Below the pieces are notes generated by a model. The model was not told the origin of the DNA and ran no database searches. It saw nothing but the letters and a program-made list of their open reading frames with translations. Position numbers and translations under genes: made by a program. Below are positions 1-7,957 of a stretch of DNA of 64,000 nucleotides, piece by piece. The DNA is from Sporosarcina sp. JAI121. GTDB lineage: Bacteria; Bacillota; Bacilli; Bacillales_A; Planococcaceae. The stretch is from NCBI RefSeq assembly GCF_013408665.1, contig NZ_JACCCL010000001.1:1-64000 (forward strand). Direction: 5' to 3'. Numbering within the stretch: the stretch's first letter is position 1; the number at the start of each line of letters is the position of its first letter.

Positions 1-96
<96 letters not shown>

Positions 97-108
97 CAAT
101 GAAAGAAA

Positions 109-140
109 GGTCATTACCACTAGGTAATGGCTTTTTTTTG
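109..140 (+). terminator. Rho-independent terminator of the rRNA operon
   Basis: CATTACC pairs with GGTAATG across a 4-nt loop and is followed by eight T. It lies 12 nt after the end of 5S rRNA and so closes the rRNA operon. Confidence 0.85.
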
Positions 141-211
141 TTTTCACTTTAAAATTGATGGACGCTTCGAGTTTTTATTCGCAATGGGATAGGCGTGATA
201 TAGTCGATCTT

Positions 212-337
212 GATTGCAATATGATTGGTCAGCCTGGTTTTATGGTCGGACAGGATTACGATATGATTGGTCGACTAAGCTATATGATCGGTCAGGATTA
301 CAATATGATTGGTCGACCAAGTTATATAATCGGTCTG
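212..337. repeat. three tandem 42-bp repeats downstream of the rRNA operon
   Basis: Copies lie at 212-253, 254-295 and 296-337, each beginning GATT(G/A)C(A/G)ATATGATTGGTC. Each 42-bp unit is two related 21-bp halves, and a further diverged half follows near 345. An open frame (155-343) runs through it and would encode a 14-residue repeat of the type DYNMIGRPSYMIGQ. That frame has no ribosome binding site before its start. The third copy contains the palindrome TTGGTCGACCAA. Whether this is DNA-level structure or a tiny repeat protein cannot be decided from sequence. Confidence 0.8.
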
Positions 338-510
338 TCATAAAATATGGTCGGTAACCTCATTTATAAAGTCACACGCAACCTCTCTCCATCGTAAATC
401 CTCGTATAATTTATTTTCCACAAAAAGATTTATCTATTTATCAATTTTCCTTTGTGGTTATCCTATGGCTTTGTTCGGAATAGGGTATATTGAAAGGGGG
501 AGGTTTGCAG

Positions 511-1338
511 ATGACAATCATTAAAAATGTATTGGTACGCTTTTTCAATGAACGTTTTTTTGATCAGGCAGCGCAGACGGCATATTATCTCCTACTGTCC
601 ATGTTTCCATTTTTCCTCTTCATCCTATCCTTGTTAAGTTTATTTCCAGTTAATGAAGAGATGCTTCTCACATTTCTGAGACCTTTCACGCCTGTTGAAT
701 CGTTCGCTATAATAGAAGAGAATGTGCAAGCGGTTCTTAGTAAAGGGCATGGAAATGTACTGTATGCAAGCCTTATCGCGGCATTCTGGGTTACTTCGAT
801 GGCAGTACAATCGCTAGCGCGTTCACTTGATTTGGCGAATGGCTATGTACGCCGTTATGCATTTTGGAAAGTGCTGATACGTGATCTTGGCGTCACACTT
901 CTCTTTATGCTGGTTATTCCACTATCCTTATTCCTTCCAATTATTGAGAAGGCGTTATTTAGAGTAGTAACTTATTATGATACGATTGAGGAATGGCAAG
1001 GTTGGTTTTATATATGGCCGAATGTTAAATGGGGGCTCGGGTCTTTGTTTCTGTTCCTGTTTTTCCTTTTATTTTATAAAGTCGTACCAACTGGTAAGAT
1101 GAAGTTAAAAGAAGCATTTCCGGGAGCATTCTTTTCCGCATTTGGTTGGCAGTTATTTTCACTTGTGTTCGGCGGCTATGTTTCGAACGTTGATTATACC
1201 CGTTTATATGGTCAACTATCGGGGATTATTTTGCTTGTTATTTGGTTCTATTTAACAGCAGTCATTATTTTGCTTTCAGGTTTGTTAAATGCGGAGTGGA
1301 GGAAGTCGTCCGATAGGAAAAGGAGGCGTGTGACTTGA
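511..1338 (+). CDS. YihY/BrkB family membrane protein
   Basis: A 275-residue polytopic membrane protein of the YihY/virulence factor BrkB family, a broadly conserved inner-membrane family whose transported substrate is not settled. The N-terminal signature (FFDQAAQTAYYLLLSMFPF) and about six hydrophobic segments are visible; the C-terminus is short and basic. The ATG at 511 is chosen because GGGGGAGG sits 7 nt before it. An in-frame TTG at 490 would overlap the Shine-Dalgarno itself. The stop overlaps the start of the downstream response regulator, so the three genes probably form one operon, although nothing in the sequence links BrkB to heme sensing. Confidence 0.9.
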   Translation: MTIIKNVLVRFFNERFFDQAAQTAYYLLLSMFPFFLFILSLLSLFPVNEEMLLTFLRPFTPVESFAIIEENVQAVLSKGHGNVLYASLIAAFWVTSMAVQSLARSLDLANGYVRRYAFWKVLIRDLGVTLLFMLVIPLSLFLPIIEKALFRVVTYYDTIEEWQGWFYIWPNVKWGLGSLFLFLFFLLFYKVVPTGKMKLKEAFPGAFFSAFGWQLFSLVFGGYVSNVDYTRLYGQLSGIILLVIWFYLTAVIILLSGLLNAEWRKSSDRKRRRVT

Positions 1339-2009
1339 TGAAAATACTTGTGGTGGATGATGATCCGAATATTTTAGAGCTGGTCAGTATTCAACTGTCA
1401 CAGGCTGGCTATGGGGTTATGAAAGCGTCAGACGGTTTTGAGGCGCTAGCACTGCTAGAGGAGGAATTACCGGACTTGGCGGTGGTTGACGTGATGATGC
1501 CACGGATGGATGGGTATAAGTTGACAAAGAAGCTTAGGGCGGAGATGGATATCCCGGTTTTATTGCTGACGGCCAAAGGAGAGCTGGAAGATAAGGAAAA
1601 AGGGTTTCTCGCCGGTTCGGATGATTATGTCGTGAAACCGTTTGAGCCGAAGGAATTATTATTTCGGATAAACGCGATTTTGCGTAGATACGAAAAAGCG
1701 GTTGATGTGTTTATTCAAGCGGGACCGTTGAAAATAAATCGCCAGAGCTATGAAGTTTCTATTGGAAAGAAAGTGCTGCTTCTTCCTTTAAAGGAATTTG
1801 AATTACTTTCAGTTCTGGCGTCTCGCTTGAATCATGTGTTTACAAGAGAAATATTAATTGAGCGTGTATGGGGCTATGACTACGAAGGTGATGAACAAAC
1901 GTTGAACGTACATATCAAACGAATCCGCGACAAGGTAGTGAAGCTGACAGATGAAGTGACGATTTCAACGGTACGAGGTGTGGGATATAAGCTTGAGGTA
2001 TCATCTTGA
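1338..2009 (+). CDS. hssR: OmpR/PhoB-type response regulator, HssR-like
   Basis: A 223-residue DNA-binding response regulator. The receiver domain (about 1-115) has the acidic pocket LVVDDD, phospho-acceptor Asp51 in VVDVMMP, LLLTAK and the KPFEPKEL segment. The C-terminal winged helix (about 125-222) ends with VWGYDYEGDEQTLNVHIKRI and TVRGVGYKLE. These stretches follow Staphylococcus HssR closely, the regulator that answers heme stress. AGGAGG precedes both a TTG at 1335 (8 nt) and the ATG at 1338 (11 nt); MKILVVDD is the usual N-terminus, so ATG is preferred. It overlaps both neighbours by a few bases, which indicates translational coupling with hssS. Confidence 0.85.
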   Translation: MKILVVDDDPNILELVSIQLSQAGYGVMKASDGFEALALLEEELPDLAVVDVMMPRMDGYKLTKKLRAEMDIPVLLLTAKGELEDKEKGFLAGSDDYVVKPFEPKELLFRINAILRRYEKAVDVFIQAGPLKINRQSYEVSIGKKVLLLPLKEFELLSVLASRLNHVFTREILIERVWGYDYEGDEQTLNVHIKRIRDKVVKLTDEVTISTVRGVGYKLEVSS

Positions 2010-3385
2010 GATCGCTTTATGGAAAGTTTATAGCGTTTACGATTGGCATTATGCTAACGAGCTCTCTGATTGCATTTCTTGCGGTCAATACATATTACCA
2101 TCAGCAGTTGAAAGGGCAGAATGACGAGAAAAACATGAACATTGCCAAGAACATTGCATCGTTCATTGAATCCGATAAGGAACTAGATTTGGAAAACTAC
2201 TTGCTAACGCAGTCCTCCGTAGGCTATAAGCTCTATGTTGTTGATGAACACCGAGAGGCAACTATGTATGGAGAAGCATTCCGGGTCGAAAACCTTTCAG
2301 ATGAAGTTATAAATCGGGTACTGAACGGAGAAGTGTACCACGGGATGGGAAATCTACCGAGTGAAACATTTGTTACCGGGTTTTTCTCGAATGAATTAGC
2401 AAATACCGTAGGGGTACCTTTTGAATCTAGAGGAGAAATCTATGCCCTTTTTCTACGCCCTGACATTAAGATGCTCTTTACAGAAGTACATTATATCCTT
2501 GGCGGAATGGTGCTTATCATGGCGATTTTCAGTTTGCTGGCGATGTTGATCGTGGCTAAGATGTTGATTGACCCCATTACGAAATTAACCGCTGCGACGA
2601 AGAAAGTTGGGGAAGAACAGTTCTCGGGGACGCTTAATATTAACCGTAGAGATGAAATCGGGCAACTGGCAAAAAGTTTTCAGCTGATGATGAAGAAGCT
2701 CAGCGAAAATGACCGGATACGAAAAGAATTCATAAGTGATGTGTCACATGATTTCCAGTCACCGCTTCTTAATATTAAAGGGTATGCAGAGCTACTGTTG
2801 GACGATGCAATACCGGAGGAATCACGAAGAAGTTATGCATATGTTATCCAATCAGAAACGGAACGCTTATCATCATTGACGAAACAACTGTTGCTTCTTA
2901 CTTCGCTCGATCAGTTAGCATCCCCGCTTGAGAAGAAGCCCTTCGACTTGGACGAGCAGTTGAAAGAGACGGTCCGTAAGTATAGATGGCTGCTGGAAGA
3001 AAAGGAAATGATGTTAGAAATGGATATCGAAGAGGTCCGTCTCACTGGCGATCCTGCCTTCCTTGAAAAAGTTTGGGAGAATCTTTTATCGAACGCGATA
3101 AAGTATACGGAAATTGGTGGAGCGATTGAAATTGTGTTAACAGATGAGGGAGAGCACGTGAGAGTTTTTGTACGGGATAACGGGATTGGAATCGACGATG
3201 TAGCGCTCGGGCGTATATTCGACCGTTTTTACCGGGCGGATAACTCTCGGACCAGGGAAACAGGAGGAACTGGTCTGGGATTATCGATCGTCCAGCAGGT
3301 CGTAAAACTACACGGAGGCAAAATCGACGTCGTTAGCAGTAAAGGCGAAGGCACAACGTTTACTATCTCTCTTCCGAAACAGTAA
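2006..3385 (+). CDS. hssS: sensor histidine kinase, HssS-like heme sensor
   Basis: A 459-residue membrane histidine kinase, the same length class as Staphylococcus HssS. TM1 is about 8-30, an extracytoplasmic sensor loop about 31-163, TM2 about 164-186, then HAMP. His248 in SDVSHDFQSP is the phosphorylation site (DF replaces the more common E-I/L). The N-box is LLSNAIKYT (361-369), G1 is DNGIGI (391-396) and G2 is GGTGLGLS (420-427). The sensor loop keeps HssS landmarks: VYHGM, FVTGFF.NE.ANTVGV and LFLRPDI. The TTG start at 2006 has GAGG 7 nt upstream and overlaps the hssR stop by 4 nt. It presumably responds to heme or heme damage and phosphorylates HssR. Confidence 0.85.
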   Translation: MRSLYGKFIAFTIGIMLTSSLIAFLAVNTYYHQQLKGQNDEKNMNIAKNIASFIESDKELDLENYLLTQSSVGYKLYVVDEHREATMYGEAFRVENLSDEVINRVLNGEVYHGMGNLPSETFVTGFFSNELANTVGVPFESRGEIYALFLRPDIKMLFTEVHYILGGMVLIMAIFSLLAMLIVAKMLIDPITKLTAATKKVGEEQFSGTLNINRRDEIGQLAKSFQLMMKKLSENDRIRKEFISDVSHDFQSPLLNIKGYAELLLDDAIPEESRRSYAYVIQSETERLSSLTKQLLLLTSLDQLASPLEKKPFDLDEQLKETVRKYRWLLEEKEMMLEMDIEEVRLTGDPAFLEKVWENLLSNAIKYTEIGGAIEIVLTDEGEHVRVFVRDNGIGIDDVALGRIFDRFYRADNSRTRETGGTGLGLSIVQQVVKLHGGKIDVVSSKGEGTTFTISLPKQ

Positions 3386-3391
3386 TGTCTT

Positions 3392-3411
3392 GTTCATCTT
3401 CCGTTCATATA
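3392..3411 (+). promoter_or_regulatory. candidate HssR-binding direct repeat
   Basis: GTTCATCTT, CC, GTTCATATA form a direct repeat with a 2-nt gap. The published S. aureus HssR box is two copies of GTTCATATT separated by 2 nt, so the match is 16 of 18 specified positions. It lies right after hssS and 50 nt before the ATG at 3461. A possible -10 (TAAAAT, 3419-3424) follows, with no good -35, as expected for an activated promoter. Confidence 0.7.
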
Positions 3412-3460
3412 GGGAGTTTAAAATAAAGGTATATCATCAACAACATAGGAGGAATTCTAC

Positions 3461-3859
3461 ATGCAGGAAAAATGGAGTTTACGACTTATTCGCATAGCAG
3501 CAATTTTTGGATTAATCGGGACAGTATTAGGTTCGCATATGGCGGGCGCGGGATCATACGCATTCCGTCCAATCCATGCACATATTCTTTTGGTCGGTTG
3601 GTTGTCCTTATTTGCTTGGGGCGTCTTCTATCGAATATACAAAGTCCGGGCAAAAAAACTGGTTGCGATTCATGGATGGACGGGAATTATTGGGGCAATC
3701 GGTCTGACATCAGGTATGTGGCTACAGTTCATGCAACCGTTTGGAGTGAATGAAACACTATCACTCATCCTTTATATCGTTGGCGGAACCATTCTACTCA
3801 TCAGCTTTGCATTGTTTGTTATTATCACATTTTTAACTGAGAAAGAAAGCAAACGATAG
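3461..3859 (+). CDS. small membrane protein with heme-copper-oxidase-like histidines
   Basis: 132 residues with four predicted membrane helices (about 10-27, 38-56, 69-88, 98-120). His39 and His41 in HAHILLVGW resemble the helix-II heme-ligand region of cbb3/NorB subunit I proteins; His26 and His71 lie near other helix ends. It is far too short to be a complete oxidase and lacks the copper-site helix, so a single-domain heme-binding or heme-handling relative is the best guess. AGGAGG lies 7 nt before the ATG. The HssR-like box directly upstream suggests heme-induced expression. Nothing resembling hrtA or hrtB is adjacent. Function is inferred, not shown. Confidence 0.75.
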   Translation: MQEKWSLRLIRIAAIFGLIGTVLGSHMAGAGSYAFRPIHAHILLVGWLSLFAWGVFYRIYKVRAKKLVAIHGWTGIIGAIGLTSGMWLQFMQPFGVNETLSLILYIVGGTILLISFALFVIITFLTEKESKR

Positions 3860-3884
3860 TGCTAAACTGGGTCTAGCCGTAAAA

Positions 3885-3922
3885 AAAAGTCACTTCCTAT
3901 GTAAAAACAGGAAGGGACTTTT
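3885..3922. terminator. bidirectional terminator between convergent genes
   Basis: AAAAGTCACTTCCT pairs with AGGAAGGGACTTTT around a 10-nt loop, with A-rich and T-rich flanks on the two sides. It serves the plus-strand membrane-protein gene and the minus-strand acyl-CoA cluster. Confidence 0.85.
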
Positions 3923-3938
3923 ATTGTTTGATTATAAT

Positions 3939-4283
3939 TTACACAATTATAATTGATCCTTTAATAACGATTTTCCCTTCGCATATGCCTACAACTTGAA
4001 GTCTATCTGCATCGTACACGACCTGTAAAGCTACGATGTCTTCTGCATGAATAGGCGAATAAAAGTCAAGTTCATATTTATATGGGAAGTCATTAGGTGT
4101 TAATATACTGCTTGAAACCTTACTCCAAACTTTCCCCATTATGAGCATGCCATGAGCGATTCTTCCTGAAAATCCATAATTTCTGGCTTGTTCTTCATCC
4201 AGATGGATTGGGTTATGATCACCGGAAACGCCCGCATAATTTTCGATGTCTTGCTGGGTTATAAATAATTGTATTTCGATCAT
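3939..4283 (-). CDS. MaoC-like (R)-specific enoyl-CoA hydratase
   Basis: A 114-residue single hot-dog protein. It carries the hydratase-2 catalytic block VSGDHNPIHLDEEQA, with the Asp and His expected to activate water, followed by RIAHGMLIMG. The family adds or removes water across the 2,3 double bond of acyl-CoA. It is the last gene of the bioY-ligase-thiolase cluster and overlaps the preceding dehydratase gene by 4 nt, so the two probably work as a pair or heterodimer. The chain length handled cannot be seen. Confidence 0.85.
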   Translation of the reverse strand: MIEIQLFITQQDIENYAGVSGDHNPIHLDEEQARNYGFSGRIAHGMLIMGKVWSKVSSSILTPNDFPYKYELDFYSPIHAEDIVALQVVYDADRLQVVGICEGKIVIKGSIIIV

Positions 4284-4675
4284 GCCAATTCACCCGAAAC
4301 GAGTTGAGAAATGCCACTAAAACACAAATCCCCTTCATGATTGTATAGAAAAAGCGTCTGTTTACTGAATGTATGCCCTTTGCGTACCTTTACATCAGAT
4401 AAGGAGATAAAGCCGGTATATATTTCACCTATGTACATTTTTCTATGATTTATGCATTGCTGTTTACGAAGGATAACAGGGGCTTGCAACATCCATGGTA
4501 TTTCGAATGATTTATAGAGGGTCATCGGCATTGCAGGAGGGACTGGGATTGTCCGAAACCCCAATTGCTGTGCACTCTCCTCGCTGTCGTATACGGGATT
4601 CAAGTCGCCAAGCACTTGGACGTATTCTTGCACGTGCTTTTTCTGGAAAATGAACGTCTGTTTTTCTGTTTTCAC
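4280..4675 (-). CDS. FAS1-like dehydratase, MaoC N-terminal type
   Basis: 131 residues matching the N-terminal-dehydratase hot-dog family: VQEYVQVLGDLNPVYDSEESA and GFRTIPVPPAMPMTL are typical. The GDxNPxY form keeps Asp and Asn but has Tyr in place of the catalytic His of its neighbour, so it may be the non-catalytic partner of a two-chain dehydratase as in mycobacterial HadAB-type enzymes (inference). It overlaps genes on both sides by 4 nt (thiolase stop upstream, MaoC start downstream). Confidence 0.75.
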   Translation of the reverse strand: MKTEKQTFIFQKKHVQEYVQVLGDLNPVYDSEESAQQLGFRTIPVPPAMPMTLYKSFEIPWMLQAPVILRKQQCINHRKMYIGEIYTGFISLSDVKVRKGHTFSKQTLFLYNHEGDLCFSGISQLVSGELA

Positions 4676-5769
4676 CCAATCACCTCAAATAGAACTGCTA
4701 GACCAACACCGCCGGCACTTCCAATGGAAGCGAGAACATATTTCATCCCTTTTCTTCGTTGAACTTCATAAAAAAGTCGGGTGACCATAATTGCACCGGA
4801 AGCCCCGTAAGGATGTCCCGTCGTCAAAGCACCACCGGAAACATTTAATTTTTTGTATGGAATCGCTAATTTTTGCGCGCATGCAACGATTTTTGAAGCG
4901 AAGGCTTCGTTGATTTCAAATAAGTCGATGTCCCCAATCGTCAGACCGTTTCGATTCAAAAGCTGCCGGATTGCTCGAACTGGAGAAATTCCGGGATAGT
5001 CAGGGTGTATTCCACTCACTGCACTGTCGGCAAATCGCAGAACGGGCTTCATATTGAGTTCCTTCGCAAGTTCTTCTTGCATGACGAGTACTGCCGCAGC
5101 CCCGTCGTTAATGCCACAGCTGTTTGCAGCGGTAACGGTGCCAGCTTCTTTTATAAAAATAGGTTTAGCGCGTTTTAGCAGCTTTTCCATATCGCGTTCT
5201 TTATAAAAGCTTTCATCTATATTCATTTTTCCAAATTCAACAATTTCTGGTTGATAAAAACCTTCACGATAAGCACTCCAGCTACGATTGTAACTGAGGA
5301 GTGCAAAGTCATCCTGGATCTCTTTAGTAATTTTGTATTTTTGTGCGACGTTTTCTGCAGCCACGCCCATATCAGGGTCACCTAAACGGTCTGGAGAAAA
5401 TCGTGCTCTTCGCGGAAACGGGGAAGTGCTGGCACTTTCCACACCACCTGCGATATAACAGCTCCCTGCTTTCCCTTGAATGTAATGGCATGCTGTCCGA
5501 ATGGCTTCAAGGCCCGCGCTGCATTGCCTATCAATCGTCATTCCGGTTACCGATAAAGGAAGCCCTGATTCCAATGCGGCTAAACGGGCGATATTCCCCC
5601 CGGGTCCTACAACGTTCCCGAGAATGATTTCATCTATTTCATGTGTAATCCCTGTCGATAATTCTCGGAGAAGAGGCGCTGCAAGAATATGGGGTTCGAT
5701 ATCCCGGAACATTCCATCTTTTTTCCCAATAGGTGTCCGTTTCGCTTGTACGATTACTGCTCTGTTAAT
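4672..5769 (-). CDS. yhfS: thiolase family protein (YhfS-like)
   Basis: 365 residues from the proposed start. The nucleophile Cys is in DRQCSAGLEA; the NEAFA loop and GGALTTGHPYGASGA with the active-site His are intact. The usual second catalytic Cys (C-I-G-G-G) is absent: the C-terminal loop reads LASIGSAGGVG. The order bioY, ligase, thiolase matches B. subtilis yhfU-yhfT-yhfS. Start: GAGGTGG stands 6 nt before an ATT (5769-5767) that gives the family-like N-terminus NRAVIVQAKRTPIG and overlaps the ligase stop. The in-frame TTG at 5790 has no ribosome site. The likely reaction is making or cleaving a 3-ketoacyl-CoA; the missing Cys makes activity uncertain. Confidence 0.85.
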   Translation of the reverse strand: MNRAVIVQAKRTPIGKKDGMFRDIEPHILAAPLLRELSTGITHEIDEIILGNVVGPGGNIARLAALESGLPLSVTGMTIDRQCSAGLEAIRTACHYIQGKAGSCYIAGGVESASTSPFPRRARFSPDRLGDPDMGVAAENVAQKYKITKEIQDDFALLSYNRSWSAYREGFYQPEIVEFGKMNIDESFYKERDMEKLLKRAKPIFIKEAGTVTAANSCGINDGAAAVLVMQEELAKELNMKPVLRFADSAVSGIHPDYPGISPVRAIRQLLNRNGLTIGDIDLFEINEAFASKIVACAQKLAIPYKKLNVSGGALTTGHPYGASGAIMVTRLFYEVQRRKGMKYVLASIGSAGGVGLAVLFEVIG

Positions 5770-7231
5770 TTCTGACCACCTCAGTTTCAACTAATTGTTG
5801 AACATGCATGCGGGCAATCTTACCGCTAGTCGTATGGGGCATCTCTTCGACGAAAAACCATTTACGAGGAAGTTTGTAAGAGGATAGATTATCCATACAG
5901 TGCTTTTTTAATTCCTTCTTGGATGCATGTCCTTTTATGACGGCAACCGGTATTTGCCCCCAGTACAGATCACTTATGCCGACTACGGTTGCTTCTTCTA
6001 CATCGGGATGCCTCAGTAGGACAGTTTCAATTTCTTCAGGATACACATTCACGCCACCGTATAAAATCATGTTTTTCTCACGCCCGACGATGTATAAGTA
6101 ACCGTCTTCATCTAGATAGCCTATATCATTCACTGTTACCCAATCTTCGTTATCTTTTATTGATTGAATAGTATGTGATTGGGGGTGAATATAGCCGTCA
6201 AAAACCATTTGACTCCTGACAAAAATGGTGCCTATCTCCTGAGCTGAAGCTTCATCCAGATGTGCATGTCTGATTTGAATTTCAACGTTATGAAAAGGTT
6301 TACCTACTGAACCGGGTTTGTCCCTATCGCTGTCATTACACAAAAAAGATACGAAACTTAGTTCACTCGCCCCGTAAAACTCGAACATCTTTACATGAAG
6401 GAACTGCTCCTGGATTTTTCGTTTTGAATCTTCTTCCCATTTTGCTCCCGAAGATATGATTTGTACGGGCTTATCGATGATAACATCTTCTAGAAGCATC
6501 GCCTCTATCATTGTAGGTACGACATACAGTATTGTTATCTGGTAGTTTTTGATGAAGTTCAGTGCAAGTAGGGGAGAAAACGTATCTAGTAAGTAAATGG
6601 TTCCGCCTAAGTACAATACACTGATTGCCCCGTATAGAAAATGGGAATGGATGAGTGCACCTGGAATGAGAACATGATCAGTTTTGTCTATGTGAAAATC
6701 ATGCCGGCTACATTCGAAACTAGCAATCCATGAATTATGGGAACGGATAAAGGCTTTAGGTACACCGGTTGTTCCGGAGGTGAAACCCATGTAAAAAGGC
6801 ATTTCTCCAGAGATATCTCCAGTCCATGAAGAATGACACTGTTGAATTTGCCTTAAAGCTTCTTCCCAAATGATGATAGTGTACGCAGTGCCAGTTATAC
6901 GGTCTGCCAATTCGGCGGTTGTAATGAGGACTGACGGGGAAGAGATGGTCAAGCGCTGTTCGAGCTCAGCCGGCTTCCACTTGGCATCGAATGTGGCGGC
7001 GACACGGCCCGCCATGGCGGTACCTGTAAAGAGTTGAAGAAAAGCGATGCTGTTCGGCATGAAAATACCGATTGTGTCAGAAGTACCTGTTGTTGAATGT
7101 ATCCAATTCGCTGTCTTGCAAACGACTGTATGCCACTCGCAGTATGTTATTGCTTCGGATGCTGTTTGAATGGCAATTTTATCAGGGGTGCTACGAACTT
7201 GTTGTTGGTATGTACTTGTAATTGTCGGCAC
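5765..7231 (-). CDS. yhfT: acyl-CoA ligase / AMP-forming synthetase (YhfT-like)
   Basis: 488 residues of the adenylate-forming superfamily. Motifs in order: FTSGTTGVPKA (phosphate-binding A3), EFYGASELSFV (A5), DIGYLDEDGYLY (A7), VGREKNMILYGGVNVYPEEIE split around A8, and TSGKIAR with the A10 lysine. It should activate a carboxylic acid to acyl-CoA with ATP. The GTG start has AAGGAG 7 nt upstream; ATG at 7233 is out of frame. It follows bioY after 158 bp that hold a dispersed repeat, and overlaps the thiolase. Gene order matches B. subtilis yhfUTS; the substrate is unknown. Confidence 0.88.
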   Translation of the reverse strand: MPTITSTYQQQVRSTPDKIAIQTASEAITYCEWHTVVCKTANWIHSTTGTSDTIGIFMPNSIAFLQLFTGTAMAGRVAATFDAKWKPAELEQRLTISSPSVLITTAELADRITGTAYTIIIWEEALRQIQQCHSSWTGDISGEMPFYMGFTSGTTGVPKAFIRSHNSWIASFECSRHDFHIDKTDHVLIPGALIHSHFLYGAISVLYLGGTIYLLDTFSPLLALNFIKNYQITILYVVPTMIEAMLLEDVIIDKPVQIISSGAKWEEDSKRKIQEQFLHVKMFEFYGASELSFVSFLCNDSDRDKPGSVGKPFHNVEIQIRHAHLDEASAQEIGTIFVRSQMVFDGYIHPQSHTIQSIKDNEDWVTVNDIGYLDEDGYLYIVGREKNMILYGGVNVYPEEIETVLLRHPDVEEATVVGISDLYWGQIPVAVIKGHASKKELKKHCMDNLSSYKLPRKWFFVEEMPHTTSGKIARMHVQQLVETEVVRN

Positions 7232-7250
7232 ATGAATTCTCCTTTTTGTA

Positions 7251-7359
7251 AGAAAAGCGCAAGGCGCGGTTCAGCCCCCACAGCAAAAGGGCAACGGACC
7301 GGCGAAATTTCCGGGCTGCTTATGACCCGAGGGGTTGGCACCTGGAGTATAGACACCGA
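7251..7359 (-). repeat. dispersed GC-rich leader repeat, copy 1
   Basis: On the minus strand this reads GTCTATACTCCAGGTGCC, AACCCCTCGGGTCATAAGC, then GCTGTGGGGGCTGAA and ends GCGCCTTGCGCTTTTCTTA just before the Shine-Dalgarno of the acyl-CoA ligase. The same blocks in the same order occur at 16050-16256 ahead of proS. It is richer in GC than the flanking genes and can fold through its GGCGC/GCGCC-like ends. It may be a palindromic repeat of the kind scattered in Bacillaceae genomes. Confidence 0.75.
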
Positions 7360-7389
7360 CCCAGGTAGAAATTTTTCACCTAATTAACT

Positions 7390-7941
7390 TTAGGTGAAAA
7401 GTAACTTACGGTTGAAGACAGGATACTTCTTTAATTTGACGACTAGAAATGTTGCAATGGTCGCTTTCATGATATCGCCAGGCAAGTAGACAAGACTCAT
7501 CTTGACCGCAAGGAGCAAATCGATATTCATAATGAAAGCTTGTACAGGTATGCCAAACAAATAAATGAGGAAAATACCAACAGTCAGGTTGATGGGTAAA
7601 ATAGTAGCAACCCGAACTTTTTTTAAGCGGGCCTGAATAGTCCCTAAGCAAAATGCTGTTATGGGATAAGATAGCAAATAACCCGCACTTGGTCCAACAA
7701 ATACACTGAGACCGCCCCGACCGCCTGACAAGAGTGGAAGGCCCGCAGCAACGAGCAATAAGAATACGATTTGACTGATTGCGCCTAAACGGGCACCTAA
7801 AATACCACCGGCCAGTAGCACACCGATTGTTTGAAGTGTGATTGGAACGGGTGTAAATGTTAAGAAGATGGGGGGAAGTAACCCCAATGCTCCCATAATT
7901 GCGGCGAATAAAGCAACATGTGTCATTTCTTGAATTTTCAT
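7390..7941 (-). CDS. bioY: BioY biotin transporter component (YhfU-like)
   Basis: 183 residues, about six membrane helices, with the BioY pattern: IMGALGLLPPIFLTFTPVPI, TLQTIGVLLAGGILG, and the LSGGRGGLSVFVGPSAGYLL loop. BioY is the substrate-binding S component of biotin ECF transporters and can act with the shared EcfAAT module, which is not in this window. GGGGA lies a few bases before the ATG. The upstream promoter carries a BirA-like box, so biotin should repress it. It heads a cluster with acyl-CoA ligase, thiolase and two dehydratases. Confidence 0.93.
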   Translation of the reverse strand: MKIQEMTHVALFAAIMGALGLLPPIFLTFTPVPITLQTIGVLLAGGILGARLGAISQIVFLLLVAAGLPLLSGGRGGLSVFVGPSAGYLLSYPITAFCLGTIQARLKKVRVATILPINLTVGIFLIYLFGIPVQAFIMNIDLLLAVKMSLVYLPGDIMKATIATFLVVKLKKYPVFNRKLLFT

Positions 7942-7957
7942 AAGACATCCCCATATA

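Noticed and set aside
212-337. CRISPR array
   Set aside because: The repeats are directly adjacent with no unique spacers.
155-343. 62-codon open frame across the 42-bp repeats
   Set aside because: No ribosome binding site and repeat-driven openness; reported as a repeat, not a gene.
7406-7954. 182-codon minus-strand frame over bioY
   Set aside because: Out-of-frame shadow; the bioY frame has the family sequence and membrane helices.
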